A program made the position numbers and the translations under genes. Under the pieces are notes generated by a model that was given only the letters and a program-made list of their open reading frames with translations, was not told the origin of the DNA and did not search any database. 64,000 nt of DNA from Lysobacterales bacterium 63-13 (lineage in GTDB: Bacteria > Pseudomonadota > Gammaproteobacteria > Xanthomonadales > Rhodanobacteraceae), in the NCBI GenBank assembly GCA_001899855.1, contig MKWR01000004.1, positions 186,001 to 250,000 on the forward strand, given 5' to 3'. How positions within the stretch are numbered: the stretch's first letter is position 1; each line of letters begins with the position of its first letter. Below are positions 9,266-18,401 of the stretch, piece after piece.

Positions 9266-11815
9266 ATGAATGCGACGCGACCCCCTTCAATCCGGGATCT
9301 GCGCGGACTGGATGCGGCGGAAGCGACACGCCGGCTGGCGGCGAATGGCCCGAATATCCTGCCGGGCAGCAGTCCCAAGTCCTTCTTCAACATTGTTGCC
9401 GGCGTCCTCGTCGAACCGATGTTCCTCATGCTGCTGGTCGCCGGCGGCCTCTACCTGGCCCTTGGCGATACCGCCGAGGCGATCTTCCTGCTCAGCTCGG
9501 TGCTGGTCGTCATCGGCATCACCCTGATCCAGGAGGGCAAGACCCAGCGTGCACTGGAATCGCTGCGCGATCTGTCGGCACCGCGCGCGCTGGTCATGCG
9601 CGATGGCGAGGAACTGCGCATTCCCGGTCGCGATGTCGTCATCGGTGACCTGCTGGTGCTGCATGAAGGCGATCGTATCGCCGCCGATGCGACCCTCATC
9701 GACGGCCAACTCGACGCCAACGAATCCCTGCTGACCGGCGAAGCGGTGCCTGTGTCCAAGCTGCCTGGCACGGAGGAAAACTGCCTTTTTGCCAGCACCC
9801 TGGTGACCCGTGGCGTCGGCCTTGCCGAAGTCACCGCGACCGCTGCGGCGTCGGCGGTCGGGCGCATCGGCGCGGCATTGGCGGCAGCCGAGGAACCTCC
9901 CTCCGGCCTGCAGCGCGCCTCGCGGCGACTGGTGCGCAACCTGACCATCATCGGCCTGCTGCTGGCGACGGTCCATCTGCTCATCAACTGGTTGTGGAAT
10001 GGACAGAGCCTGCTGGAAAGCCTGCTTGCCAGCATCGCCTTGACCATGGCCATCCTGCCCGAGGAAATCCCGGTCATCCTCACCGTGTTCCTCGCCCTGG
10101 GCGCGTGGCGGATCTCGCAACGCAAGGTGCTGACCCGGCGCGTGCCGGCAGTCGAGGGCCTGGGCGCGATTTCCGTGCTGGCCGTGGACAAGACCGGCAC
10201 CTTGACCGAGAACCGCATGCAGATTGCCGAGTTGCAACTGCAAGAGATGAAGTTTGTGCATGCGGGAGCGGACGAGCTTGTCGAGCCGTTCCACGAACTG
10301 GTCGAGTTCGCCATGCTGGCGACGCCAAGCGATCCCTTCGATCCGATGGAAAAGGCCATCCAGCAGTTCGGCCTGTACTGGCTGACCGGCACCGAGCACG
10401 TGCATGCCGAATGGTCGCCTGATTTCGAATACGGACTGTCGCCGGATATCCTCGCCATGACACGGGTGTTTCCGGTCGGTGCCAGTGCGCAACACATGCT
10501 GGCGACCAAGGGTGCGCCCGAGGCGGTGGTTGACCTGTGCCATCTCGATGCCGCCGAGGCGAGCCGCATCCTCGCCCAGGCCGAAGCCATGGCTGTCCGC
10601 GGCTTGCGTGTGCTCGGTGTCGCCCGCGGCCGCTGGCAGGGCGAAACACCGCCGCGCAGCCAGCACGATTTCAACTTCCAGTTCCTCGGCCTGCTTGGCT
10701 TCGTCGATCCGCCACGCGCCGACGTGCCGGCGGCGATTGCCGAATGCCGCGGTGCCGGCATCCGCATCATCATGCTGACCGGCGACCATCCGGCCACGGC
10801 CATGGCCATTGCCGACGAGGTCGGCCTCAGCGAGCGCGCCGACGTCATCAGCGGCAGCGAGATCGATACGCTGGATGACCAGACCCTGATTCAGCGCCTG
10901 CGTCACGTTGATGTGTGCGCGCGCCTGCAACCGGTGCAGAAGCTGCGCCTGGTGCGCTTGTTGCGCGAGGATGGCGAGGTGGTGGCGATGACCGGCGACG
11001 GCGTCAACGACGCGCCGGCGCTGAAGGCCGCCGATGTCGGCATCGCCATGGGCCAGCGTGGCACCGATGTCGCGCGGGAGTCGGCGGCCCTGGTCCTGCT
11101 GGATGACAGCTTCGCCAGCATCGTCGCGGCCATCCGCCAGGGCCGGCGCATCTACGACAACATCACCAAGGCAACGCGCTTCGTCTTTGCCGTGCACATG
11201 CCGATCATCGCCTTGACCCTGGTCCCTTCCTTGCTGCATTGGCCGGTGATGTTGATGCCGGTGCACATCGTCCTTCTCGAACTGCTGATCGATCCGGCCT
11301 GTTCGATCGTGTTCGAGGCCGAGCCGGAAGCCGACGACGTCATGCAGCGCCCGCCGCGCGCGCTGGCCTCATCGCCGTTTGCGGCGGGGAACATTGGCGT
11401 CGCTTTGGTGCAAGGCATCGGCACGGCCCTGGTCCTGCTGGCCGGCTACGGCTGCATGCTCGGCCTCGGCGTCGATACCGCGCACAGTCGCACGGCAACC
11501 TTCATCGCCCTCATCATCAGCCTGTTTGCCCTGATCCTCGCCAATCGCCACCCGGATCATGCGCTGGTGGCGCGTGGCGGCAGCCGCAACCGCTGGGTGC
11601 GGCGGATGTTCGCCGCCATCCTGCTGTTGCTGGCGTTGGCGATTGGCGTGCCGTTCCTGCGAGAAGTCATGGGCCTGGTGGTGCCGACCCCGGCTGATCT
11701 GCTGGGCGCGGCGATCGTCTTCGTGCTGACCTTCCTCTGGCTGGAAGGATTGCGCCTGGCCTTGCACCTGTTCGTCCGTTCCACTCCATCAACCCTTGCA
11801 CGCGAGAATCCATGA
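9266..11815 (+). CDS. Cation-transporting P-type ATPase (P2-like)
   Basis: ATP-driven inner-membrane cation pump of 849 residues. In order: N-terminal cation-ATPase domain (residues 5-40), actuator loop with TGEAVPVSK, transmembrane helix 4 with LPEEIPVIL, the phosphorylation motif DKTGTLTENRM, the nucleotide-binding domain, the hinge MTGDGVNDAPALK, and C-terminal helices. The PEEIP motif replaces the PEGLP of Ca2+ pumps, so the ion (Ca2+, Mg2+, H+ or other) is unclear. There is no heavy-metal-binding domain. I chose ATG 9266 for its GGAAAGGAACGG leader. The stop overlaps the next gene as ATGA. Similar pumps are known in the Anr regulon of Pseudomonas, and an Anr-like box lies upstream. Confidence 0.9.
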   Translation: MNATRPPSIRDLRGLDAAEATRRLAANGPNILPGSSPKSFFNIVAGVLVEPMFLMLLVAGGLYLALGDTAEAIFLLSSVLVVIGITLIQEGKTQRALESLRDLSAPRALVMRDGEELRIPGRDVVIGDLLVLHEGDRIAADATLIDGQLDANESLLTGEAVPVSKLPGTEENCLFASTLVTRGVGLAEVTATAAASAVGRIGAALAAAEEPPSGLQRASRRLVRNLTIIGLLLATVHLLINWLWNGQSLLESLLASIALTMAILPEEIPVILTVFLALGAWRISQRKVLTRRVPAVEGLGAISVLAVDKTGTLTENRMQIAELQLQEMKFVHAGADELVEPFHELVEFAMLATPSDPFDPMEKAIQQFGLYWLTGTEHVHAEWSPDFEYGLSPDILAMTRVFPVGASAQHMLATKGAPEAVVDLCHLDAAEASRILAQAEAMAVRGLRVLGVARGRWQGETPPRSQHDFNFQFLGLLGFVDPPRADVPAAIAECRGAGIRIIMLTGDHPATAMAIADEVGLSERADVISGSEIDTLDDQTLIQRLRHVDVCARLQPVQKLRLVRLLREDGEVVAMTGDGVNDAPALKAADVGIAMGQRGTDVARESAALVLLDDSFASIVAAIRQGRRIYDNITKATRFVFAVHMPIIALTLVPSLLHWPVMLMPVHIVLLELLIDPACSIVFEAEPEADDVMQRPPRALASSPFAAGNIGVALVQGIGTALVLLAGYGCMLGLGVDTAHSRTATFIALIISLFALILANRHPDHALVARGGSRNRWVRRMFAAILLLLALAIGVPFLREVMGLVVPTPADLLGAAIVFVLTFLWLEGLRLALHLFVRSTPSTLARENP

Positions 11816-13233
11816 TCATCTATGCCTGCCACGGTGCCGCCAAACAAGTCACCGGATCGTGTCACCTGATCATCTGCAACCGCCGTCGCATCCTCATCGA
11901 CTGCGGCCTGTTCCAGGGCGGCCGCGAGATCGAGCAGGCGAACGCCGAGCCGTTCGAGTTTGATCCGGCCTCGATCGACGCCCTGCTGCTGACCCACGCC
12001 CACCTCGACCATTGCGGGCGCATTCCACTGCTGGTCAAGCGCGGCTTTCGCGGCCGCATCTACACCACCGCCGCGACCCGCGAGCTGGCGCGCGTGGTCT
12101 TGCTTGATTCCGCCGGCCTGCAGGAAGAAGATGCGCGGCGCGCGGCAGTACGCAAGCGCAATGGCAACGGACGCAATGGCAATGGCCGCAACGGCGACAC
12201 GCCCGAAGGCCCGCTGTACACCATTGATGATGCCCTGCATGCCCTCGACTTCTTCGCCGCGGACGTGACCTATGGCGACCCCGTGCAGGTCACCGATGGC
12301 ATCCGCGCGCGCTTCCTGGATGCCGGCCACATTCTCGGCTCGGCATCGGTCCTGCTGGAACTCGATGACGGGCATGTGCAGCGGCGCATGCTGTTCTCCG
12401 GCGACCTCGGCAATTCCGGGCGGCCGATCGTGCGTGATCCGCTGCCGGCGGCGACCGCCGACTACGTGGTCATGGAGAGCACCTACGGCGACCGCCCGCA
12501 TCGCTCGGTGCCTGATTCCGTCGAGGAGCTCTACCAGGCGATCCGCGAGACCTACGCGCGGCGCGGCAACGTCGTCATTCCGACCTTCGCCCTCGAACGC
12601 ACCCAGGAAATCCTCTACTACCTGCACCAGGGCATCCGCAACGGCTCGCTGCCGACGAACCTGCGCGTGTTCCTCGACTCGCCGATGGCGATTTCGGCGA
12701 CCGAGATCTTCCGCCGCCATCCGGAATGCTTCGACCTCGATTTCATCGCCGAGCTTGAGCACGGCGATCCCTTCGACATGCCAGGCCTGCATTTCACCCG
12801 CGAAACCAGCGAATCGATGGCCATCAATTCAATCGAGAGCGGCGCGGTGATCCTTGCCGGTTCCGGCATGTGCAACGGTGGCCGCGTGCGCCACCACCTC
12901 AAGCACAACCTGTGGCGCGAGCGCAGCAGTGTCGTCTTCGTCGGCTATGCCGCCGAGGGGACGCTGGCGCGACGCATCGTCGATGGCGCAAGCACGGTGC
13001 AGATCTTCAACAATGACATCCCGGTTCGCGCGCAGGTCTGGACGATCAATGGTTTTTCCGCGCACGCCGATCAACCGGCCCTGCTCGACTGGCTTGGCGC
13101 AGCGCAGCGGCGGCGCATCTTCCTCGTCCATGGCGAGTACGAGCGCGGCATGCGCAAGTTCCAGGAGGTGCTGGAGGCGCGCGGATTCGATTGCCACCTG
13201 CCGGGCATGGGTGAATCGATCAAGATCGATTGA
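11812..13233 (+). CDS. Metallo-beta-lactamase fold RNA-processing hydrolase (beta-CASP/RMMBL)
   Basis: Predicted cytosolic zinc-dependent ribonuclease of 473 residues. The metal motif is THAHLDHCG near residue 62, with further ligands in LDAGHILGSA and FSGDLGN. The beta-CASP domain shows PTFALERTQE and LAGSGMCNGGR, and the C-terminal RMMBL segment has GFSAHADQ and VHGE. A low-complexity Asn/Gly/Arg insert (residues 117-129) interrupts the first domain. Its start overlaps the ATPase stop (ATGA), so the two are translationally coupled. Substrate unknown; DNA-repair or RNA-decay roles are inferred only from the fold. Confidence 0.88.
   Translation: MIIYACHGAAKQVTGSCHLIICNRRRILIDCGLFQGGREIEQANAEPFEFDPASIDALLLTHAHLDHCGRIPLLVKRGFRGRIYTTAATRELARVVLLDSAGLQEEDARRAAVRKRNGNGRNGNGRNGDTPEGPLYTIDDALHALDFFAADVTYGDPVQVTDGIRARFLDAGHILGSASVLLELDDGHVQRRMLFSGDLGNSGRPIVRDPLPAATADYVVMESTYGDRPHRSVPDSVEELYQAIRETYARRGNVVIPTFALERTQEILYYLHQGIRNGSLPTNLRVFLDSPMAISATEIFRRHPECFDLDFIAELEHGDPFDMPGLHFTRETSESMAINSIESGAVILAGSGMCNGGRVRHHLKHNLWRERSSVVFVGYAAEGTLARRIVDGASTVQIFNNDIPVRAQVWTINGFSAHADQPALLDWLGAAQRRRIFLVHGEYERGMRKFQEVLEARGFDCHLPGMGESIKID
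12160..12197 (+). repeat. 15-bp in-frame tandem repeat in the beta-CASP gene
   Basis: Two full and one partial copy of a 15-base unit encoding Asn-Gly-Asn-Gly-Arg. The copies differ only at third codon positions (AAC/AAT, GGA/GGC). It forms a flexible basic insert in the metallo-beta-lactamase domain. Copy number may vary between strains. Confidence 0.8.
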
Positions 13234-13275
13234 GGTGCAGCCCGTCATCGGCGGCTTGCGCCCGGCGCCAGCGCC

Positions 13276-14148
13276 TCAATCGAGGCCTGACGGCGTCCCG
13301 CCATGGAAGGAAGCAAGCACGCCGACGATTTCCTCGGCGCTGTCCACGCGCGTGAACAGGCCGGCGTCGTCGGCGCTGATGTAGCCTTCCGCGACCAGGT
13401 AATCGAAGTCGATCACGCGTCGCCAGAACTCGTTGCCAATCAGCACGATCGGGATGCGCGGCATCTTGCCGGATTGCACGAGGGTCAGCACATCGAACAA
13501 TTCATCGAGCGTGCCGAAGCCGCCGGGGAATGCGACCAGCCCTCGTGCACGCATGAGGAAGTGCATCTTGCGCAATGCAAAATAGTGGAAACGGAAGGCA
13601 AGCTCGGGCGTGATGTAGGGATTCGGCCGCTGCTCGCGCGGCAGGATGATGTTGAGGCCGATCGACCGCGCCCCGGCTTCGTGGGCGCCGCGATTGGCTG
13701 CCTCCATGATGCCCGGGCCGCCACCGGTGACGACGACGAAATCACGCCTTCCGGCCTGCTGGAAGCGGGTCGAGACGAGCTGGCTGAAGCGCCGCGCCTC
13801 TTCGTAGTAATGCGAAAGTTCAAGCTGGTGGCGGGCTGCGGCCAGCCGCGCCGCGCGTGCGGCGGCATCGGCCGGGTCGCCAGGGGTCTGCGCCGTGGCC
13901 TCGTCCAGCGCGGCCCGTGCCTGCGCCTCGGATACCACCCGCGCGCTGCCGAAGACGACGACGGTCGAGGCAATGCCCTCTTCGCGGAGGACATGCTCGG
14001 GCTTCAGCAACTCCAGTTGCAGGCGCAAGGGGCGTAGGTCGTCGCTGGCGAGAAATTCGGCGTCATCCTGCGGCAATCGATAGGCGGTACCCTGCATGAT
14101 TGCCTGTTGCATTGCTTCGAGCTGGGCTGGATCAGTGGGATCAGTCAT
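13276..14148 (-). CDS. LOG family (Rossmann-fold nucleotide-binding) protein
   Basis: Protein of 290 residues with the LOG/TIGR00730 signature: TGGGPGIMEAANRGA for phosphate binding and FPGGFGTLDELFDVLT with the catalytic Glu. Family members hydrolyse cytokinin riboside 5'-monophosphates or other nucleoside monophosphates to base plus ribose phosphate. The N-terminal 80 residues, with a helical charged region (EATAQTPGDPADAAARAARL), are longer than in plant-type LOG and match the larger bacterial version. It may be cytosolic nucleotide scavenging rather than hormone synthesis. It sits 9 bases before the next minus-strand gene. Confidence 0.85.
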   Translation of the reverse strand: MTDPTDPAQLEAMQQAIMQGTAYRLPQDDAEFLASDDLRPLRLQLELLKPEHVLREEGIASTVVVFGSARVVSEAQARAALDEATAQTPGDPADAAARAARLAAARHQLELSHYYEEARRFSQLVSTRFQQAGRRDFVVVTGGGPGIMEAANRGAHEAGARSIGLNIILPREQRPNPYITPELAFRFHYFALRKMHFLMRARGLVAFPGGFGTLDELFDVLTLVQSGKMPRIPIVLIGNEFWRRVIDFDYLVAEGYISADDAGLFTRVDSAEEIVGVLASFHGGTPSGLD

Positions 14149-14157
14149 GGTTGTGCA

Positions 14158-14571
14158 TCATGCCGCAGCCGAGCGCTTGTGCAACAGGCGCTGGCGGCCA
14201 ATGCCGGCAATGGCGAGCCAGACCACGCTGCGCAACGTCATCGCAACCAGGGTGCGCGGCTCCCAGGCGGCACCGCTGCCGATGTGGACGAGGAATGCGG
14301 CAAACACCAGCACGGTGGCGAGGGCAATGGCGATGGCCAGGCGCGCAGCCCAGCGTTGCCGCCACCACATGCCCGTGCCGGCAAGGACATAGGCGAAGCC
14401 GGCGAGGAAATTGAACCAGAGCACGAACGGCACGTACTTGCCCGCTGCGCTGCGTGCGGCTTCGCCGCCAAACAGCACCGTGCCGCCTTCCTTGATGGTG
14501 AGCAGGCCGAAGATGATGGCGATGACGGAAATGCCGGCGAGCCAGCGGTCGCGGCTGCGCTGCGTGTTCAT
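14158..14571 (-). CDS. Four-span membrane protein of the ABC efflux operon
   Basis: Hypothetical protein of 137 residues with four hydrophobic segments (about residues 11-33, 46-66, 75-98, 110-128), probably in the inner membrane. No family recognised. Its start overlaps the ABC ATPase stop (ATGA), placing it as the last gene of the TetR-controlled efflux operon. It could be an accessory subunit or simply ride along. It carries short basic loops and no conserved catalytic motif. Confidence 0.6.
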   Translation of the reverse strand: MNTQRSRDRWLAGISVIAIIFGLLTIKEGGTVLFGGEAARSAAGKYVPFVLWFNFLAGFAYVLAGTGMWWRQRWAARLAIAIALATVLVFAAFLVHIGSGAAWEPRTLVAMTLRSVVWLAIAGIGRQRLLHKRSAAA

Positions 14572-15293
14572 GTCGATGCTCCGTGGTCGATGGCGCGGCC
14601 CTCGCCGGCTTCTTCGTGGGTGACGCCTTCGCGGATGTGGTAGATGCGCTTGAAGGTGGGGATGATCTTTTCATCGTGGGTGACGACGATGATCGCGGTG
14701 GCGTACTTGCGCGCCATGTCATTGAGGATGCGCACCACCGCCATCGCCCGCGCGCTGTCCAGCGGTGCGGTCGGTTCATCGGCGAGGATCACCGGCGGCT
14801 GGTTGACCAGTCCGCGCGCGATCGACACGCGCTGCTGTTCGCCGCCGGACAATTCCGCGGGCATCGCCTGCGCGCGATGCTGCACGTCCAGCGCGGTCAG
14901 CAATTCGTGTGCCTTGGCACGGGCGGCGGCGTTCGGCATGCCGGCCAGCATCGGCAGCAAGGCGACGTTGTCGGTCGCATCGAGAAAGGGGATCAGGTAG
15001 GGCGCCTGGAAGACGAAGCCGATCTTGTCGCGGCGCAAGGCGCGCAGGTCGCGCACCTTCCAGCCGTTGTCGTAGGTCACCTCGTCGCCAAGGATCATGC
15101 GTCCGGCCGTGGGGTCGATGACCGCGCCCAGGCATTTGAGCAGGGTGCTCTTGCCCGAGCCGGACGGGCCGATGAGTCCGACCACCTCGCCCGCGTCGAC
15201 ATGCAGGTTGACGTCCTTCAGCGCATGCACGGCGGTGGCACCCTCGCCGTAGCGCTTGCTCAGTCCCTCGATGCGGATGCCGCGCTTGTCCAT
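14568..15293 (-). CDS. ABC transporter ATP-binding protein (MacB/LolD type)
   Basis: ATPase subunit of 241 residues for an export-type (FtsX-like) ABC transporter. Walker A is GPSGSGKST at residues 42-50, the signature is LSGGEQQRVSIARG, Walker B is VILADEPTAPLD, and the H-loop is VVTHD. I chose ATG 15293, 4 bases beyond the permease stop; a TTG 12 bases earlier is possible. It works with the adjacent permease and membrane fusion protein as a tripartite pump or lipoprotein/lipid exporter. Confidence 0.9.
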   Translation of the reverse strand: MDKRGIRIEGLSKRYGEGATAVHALKDVNLHVDAGEVVGLIGPSGSGKSTLLKCLGAVIDPTAGRMILGDEVTYDNGWKVRDLRALRRDKIGFVFQAPYLIPFLDATDNVALLPMLAGMPNAAARAKAHELLTALDVQHRAQAMPAELSGGEQQRVSIARGLVNQPPVILADEPTAPLDSARAMAVVRILNDMARKYATAIIVVTHDEKIIPTFKRIYHIREGVTHEEAGEGRAIDHGAST

Positions 15294-15297
15294 GTCT

Positions 15298-16497
15298 TCA
15301 GCCAATGGCCTCGGCCGGATCCACCTTGAGCGCCATGCGGATGGCGACCACGCTGGCCAGCATGCAGATGGCCAGCACGGCGAGGAAGCCGGCGATCGAA
15401 TCGAGCGGGATCAACAGCACGTACTTGGGAAAGATCGGCGCGGCGAAGGTGGCGGTGATCTTGCCGACGACGAAGCCGATGACGCCGAGCACCAGCGCCT
15501 GTTGCATGATCATCGCGGCAATCGTGCGATTGCGCGTGCCGATCAGCTTGAGCACGGCGATCTCGCGGATCTTGTCCATGGTCAGCGAGTAGATGATGAA
15601 GGCGACGATGGCCGCGCTGACCACGGCGAGGATGACCAGGAACATGCCGATCTGGCGTGCCGAGGTGGCGATCAGCTTGCCGACGAGGATTCCTTCCATC
15701 TGCGTGCGCGTGTAGGCGGTGACGCGCTGCCAGCGGCGGATCGAGGCAGCCACGTCTTCCGCTGCAAAGCCGGGCCTGACCGTGACCAGCACGGCGTTGA
15801 CATACGGGTTGCCGCTTTGCGAGGCAATCACCGAATCCAGCAGGCCGGGCACCGCGGGACGATTGAAGGCGGGATTCCCTGCCGTGCGTCGGCGGCCTTG
15901 CAGGATCGCCTCGTTGTCCTTCAGAAACTGCGCCTGCTGGGCATCTTTCAGCGGGATGAAGATCATCGGATCGCCACTGGAGGACACCATGCGCCGGGTC
16001 AGTCCCACCACGTTGTATTCATGGCGACGGATGCGGATGAGATCACCGATGCGGAAACCGCTGGCGATGTCGGCCACCGCCTCGTAGTGGCTGCGGCTGA
16101 TCGGCCGACCACTGACCAGGTAGGGTGGCCAGCCCGGCGTGCCGACTTGCCCCGGCGTGATGCCGACCACCATGGCGCGGACATCGCTGTCGCCCTTGCG
16201 CACCTGCATGGTCAGGTAGGTGACATTGGCCGCCATGGCGACACCGGGGGTGATCCGGATGCTGCGGTAGAGATCATCGTGAACGCTGGAAGCCTCGGCG
16301 TACGGGCCAAGTGTATTTTTCTGCACAATCCACAGGTCCGCGCCGCTGTTGTCGAGCAGGGCCTTGCCGTCATCGACCATGCCGCGATAGACGCCGGCCA
16401 TGGTCAGGGTGACACCGATGAGCAGGCCGAGGCCGATGCCGGTGAACAGGAACTTGCCCCAGGCATGCAGGATGTCGCGGCCGGCCAGGCTGATCAT
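15298..16497 (-). CDS. ABC transporter permease, FtsX/MacB type
   Basis: Inner-membrane permease of 399 residues: one N-terminal transmembrane segment (residues 15-37), a periplasmic MacB core of about 230 residues, and three C-terminal transmembrane segments with the FtsX domain (LVILAVVSAAIVAFIIYSL, then the last two near residues 325-385). Typical members move substrates from the periplasm outward with an adaptor. The start overlaps the adaptor stop. Substrate unknown; TetR control suggests a toxic small molecule. Confidence 0.85.
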   Translation of the reverse strand: MISLAGRDILHAWGKFLFTGIGLGLLIGVTLTMAGVYRGMVDDGKALLDNSGADLWIVQKNTLGPYAEASSVHDDLYRSIRITPGVAMAANVTYLTMQVRKGDSDVRAMVVGITPGQVGTPGWPPYLVSGRPISRSHYEAVADIASGFRIGDLIRIRRHEYNVVGLTRRMVSSSGDPMIFIPLKDAQQAQFLKDNEAILQGRRRTAGNPAFNRPAVPGLLDSVIASQSGNPYVNAVLVTVRPGFAAEDVAASIRRWQRVTAYTRTQMEGILVGKLIATSARQIGMFLVILAVVSAAIVAFIIYSLTMDKIREIAVLKLIGTRNRTIAAMIMQQALVLGVIGFVVGKITATFAAPIFPKYVLLIPLDSIAGFLAVLAICMLASVVAIRMALKVDPAEAIG

Positions 16498-17645
16498 CGG
16501 GCGACGCCGGCGATGCGTTCAACGACATGGATGCGGCTGTTGGCAGTGACCGCTTGTTCGCTGAAGACGAGGATGCGCTGGTCGGCACCGAGACCTTCCA
16601 GCACCTGCGCATGGCCATCAAGATCGCGCAGGCCGGGGCGTACCGCGCGGAAGACGAGGCGCTTGCCCTCGACCAGCCAGACGCCGATCTGGCCATCCAA
16701 CTGGCGCAAGGCCGCCGTTGGCACCACCAGGCTGGGCGGCAGGGCAGGCAGGCTCAGGCTGACCTCGGCGAGCTCGCCGATCGGCGGCAATTGCGTGGAT
16801 TGCGCGGGGAAGCTGATCTTCGCCAGGGTTTCCTCGGTCACCGCATCGGCCAGCGGTTCGACGCGGATCACCGTGCCGGCCAGCGCCTCGTCGCGGCGCG
16901 AGCGCAAGCGGATCTCGGCCGGCAGTCCGGCGGCAAGTCCGGCTGCGCTGACCTGATCAAATCGTGCATTGATCCACAGGCTTTGCGGATCGATCAATTC
17001 AACCACCGCCTGGCCGGCGAACACCGTGGTGCCAGGCTCGGCATCGCGGGCGACGACCAGGGCATCGACCGGTGCCAGCAGGAGCAGGTTTTCCCGCTGC
17101 GCCAGCACTGCTTGATTGTCGGCGAGCGCGCGGGCCAGTTCCTGGCGCGCGGCGGCGACCCCGGCATCGGCGATCTGCTGCTCCTGCTCGCGCGCGGCGG
17201 CGGCTTCCTCGCTGACCGCGTGGATTTGCAGCAGGCTGCGGTAGCGCGTGGCCTGGGCGCGCGCATAGGTTTGCCGTGCGCCGGCCTCGCGCAAGGCGGC
17301 ATCGGCGCGCTGGATCATCGCCTCCTGCACGCGCAGGCGATCATCCAGGTCGACCGGTTCCATCTCGCCAAGTACCTGCCCGGCCTGGACCCGATCACCC
17401 ACCTGCACATGCAACCGCTTGACGCGTCCGGCCGTGGTCGGGCCGATCCGGTAGACATGGCGCGCCTCGACATTGCCGATGCCGAACAGGGCGGGGCTGA
17501 TCGAGCGCGTCTCGACCGTGGCGACAACCACGGCAATCGGTGCCAGCGGCCCGGAGCGCAGGACCACGTAGATGAACAGGACGAGCAGGGGCAGCAGCAC
17601 CGCCAGCAAGGTCAGGCTGCGCCGACCCGGGCGCGGCCGCTTCAT
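16494..17645 (-). CDS. Periplasmic adaptor (HlyD/RND-MFP type) of the ABC efflux system
   Basis: Membrane fusion protein of 383 residues. One N-terminal anchor (LLAVLLPLLVLFIYVVL) precedes a biotinyl-lipoyl-like part (GRVKRLHVQVGDRVQAGQVLGEM), an alpha-helical hairpin with many Ala/Gln/Glu (residues 110-190), and the barrel domain (VVPTAALRQLDG). It bridges the ABC permease to an outer-membrane channel, which is not encoded here. Its ends overlap both neighbours by ATGA, so the whole operon is translationally coupled. Confidence 0.87.
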   Translation of the reverse strand: MKRPRPGRRSLTLLAVLLPLLVLFIYVVLRSGPLAPIAVVVATVETRSISPALFGIGNVEARHVYRIGPTTAGRVKRLHVQVGDRVQAGQVLGEMEPVDLDDRLRVQEAMIQRADAALREAGARQTYARAQATRYRSLLQIHAVSEEAAAAREQEQQIADAGVAAARQELARALADNQAVLAQRENLLLLAPVDALVVARDAEPGTTVFAGQAVVELIDPQSLWINARFDQVSAAGLAAGLPAEIRLRSRRDEALAGTVIRVEPLADAVTEETLAKISFPAQSTQLPPIGELAEVSLSLPALPPSLVVPTAALRQLDGQIGVWLVEGKRLVFRAVRPGLRDLDGHAQVLEGLGADQRILVFSEQAVTANSRIHVVERIAGVAR

Positions 17646-18250
17646 GGACGTGCGCCGATGCCACGGCTGTAGATTGCATAGACCTTGGGGGCTTCCTCGC
17701 GGATGCGCGCCATGTCGCCAACCAGCAGCGACTGCATGACCAGTCCCTGGATGGTGCCGATGAACAGGGTCGCCGCTGCGCCGGAATCCAGATCGGCCTG
17801 CAGCTCACCGCAGGCCTTGCCGGCTTCGAGGGTTTGCTGCAGGCGTTGCGCATAGCGCTGGATCAGCGATTGCACGATGCGCTTGGGCGCCGTGGAGTCG
17901 GATTTTTGCAGCTCGCCGAAGAGCATGCGCGGCACGCCGGGATGTTCGGCGACGAAATCGATGTGGCCAAGGAACATGGCGCGCAACTGGTCGCTTGGCG
18001 AATCAAGGTCGCGTGCGGCGCGCTCAACCCGATCCAGCAGGCTTTCCGCCACCCATTCCATCACCGACTGCCAGATTGCCTGCTTGCTCGGGAAATGCCG
18101 GAACAGCGCGCCCTCGGTCAGGCCCATGTGCCTGGCGATGGCCATCGTGGTGATTTCACCGGGATTGCGCGTGCCAGCCAGTTCCACCACGGCTTCCACG
18201 GTATGCGCACGACGTTCGTCAGCAGGCAGGTTGCGGGGTCGGTTCATCAT
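17642..18250 (-). CDS. TetR family transcriptional repressor
   Basis: Regulator of 202 residues heading the efflux operon. The N-terminal helix-turn-helix is ITTMAIARHMGLTEGALFRHFPSKQAIW (pattern TMAIA, GLTEG, LFRHFPSK), followed by an all-helical ligand domain. It probably represses its own operon and releases on binding a drug or metabolite. A palindrome lies directly upstream of the start. ATG 18250 or ATG 18247 may be used; there is little room for a ribosome site, so the mRNA may be leaderless or very short. Confidence 0.9.
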   Translation of the reverse strand: MMNRPRNLPADERRAHTVEAVVELAGTRNPGEITTMAIARHMGLTEGALFRHFPSKQAIWQSVMEWVAESLLDRVERAARDLDSPSDQLRAMFLGHIDFVAEHPGVPRMLFGELQKSDSTAPKRIVQSLIQRYAQRLQQTLEAGKACGELQADLDSGAAATLFIGTIQGLVMQSLLVGDMARIREEAPKVYAIYSRGIGARP

Positions 18251-18258
18251 GTCGGGAA

Positions 18259-18282
18259 AAGATAGTGAGTGCTTACTATCTT
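18259..18282. promoter_or_regulatory. Likely TetR operator
   Basis: A 24-base inverted repeat, AAGATAGTGAGT / GCTTACTATCTT, with ten of twelve base pairs matched. It begins 8 bases upstream of the tetR start. GTGAGTG-type half-sites at such places are usual for TetR autorepression. It should also control the efflux genes downstream of tetR. Confidence 0.7.
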
Positions 18283-18401
18283 ACTCGGGCATGCGCCGAT
18301 TGCAAGCCTGTGCATGCGATGGTCAAACCAGAAGATCGCCCCCAAGAGGGGACAAGCGGTGGAAGCCGCTTCCTGCGAGAGACAGCTGATGCAGCCTGGC
18401 C

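Noticed and set aside
9287-11266. 659-codon minus-strand frame opposite the P-type ATPase
   Set aside because: Same artefact; no motif and it covers the conserved ATPase codons.
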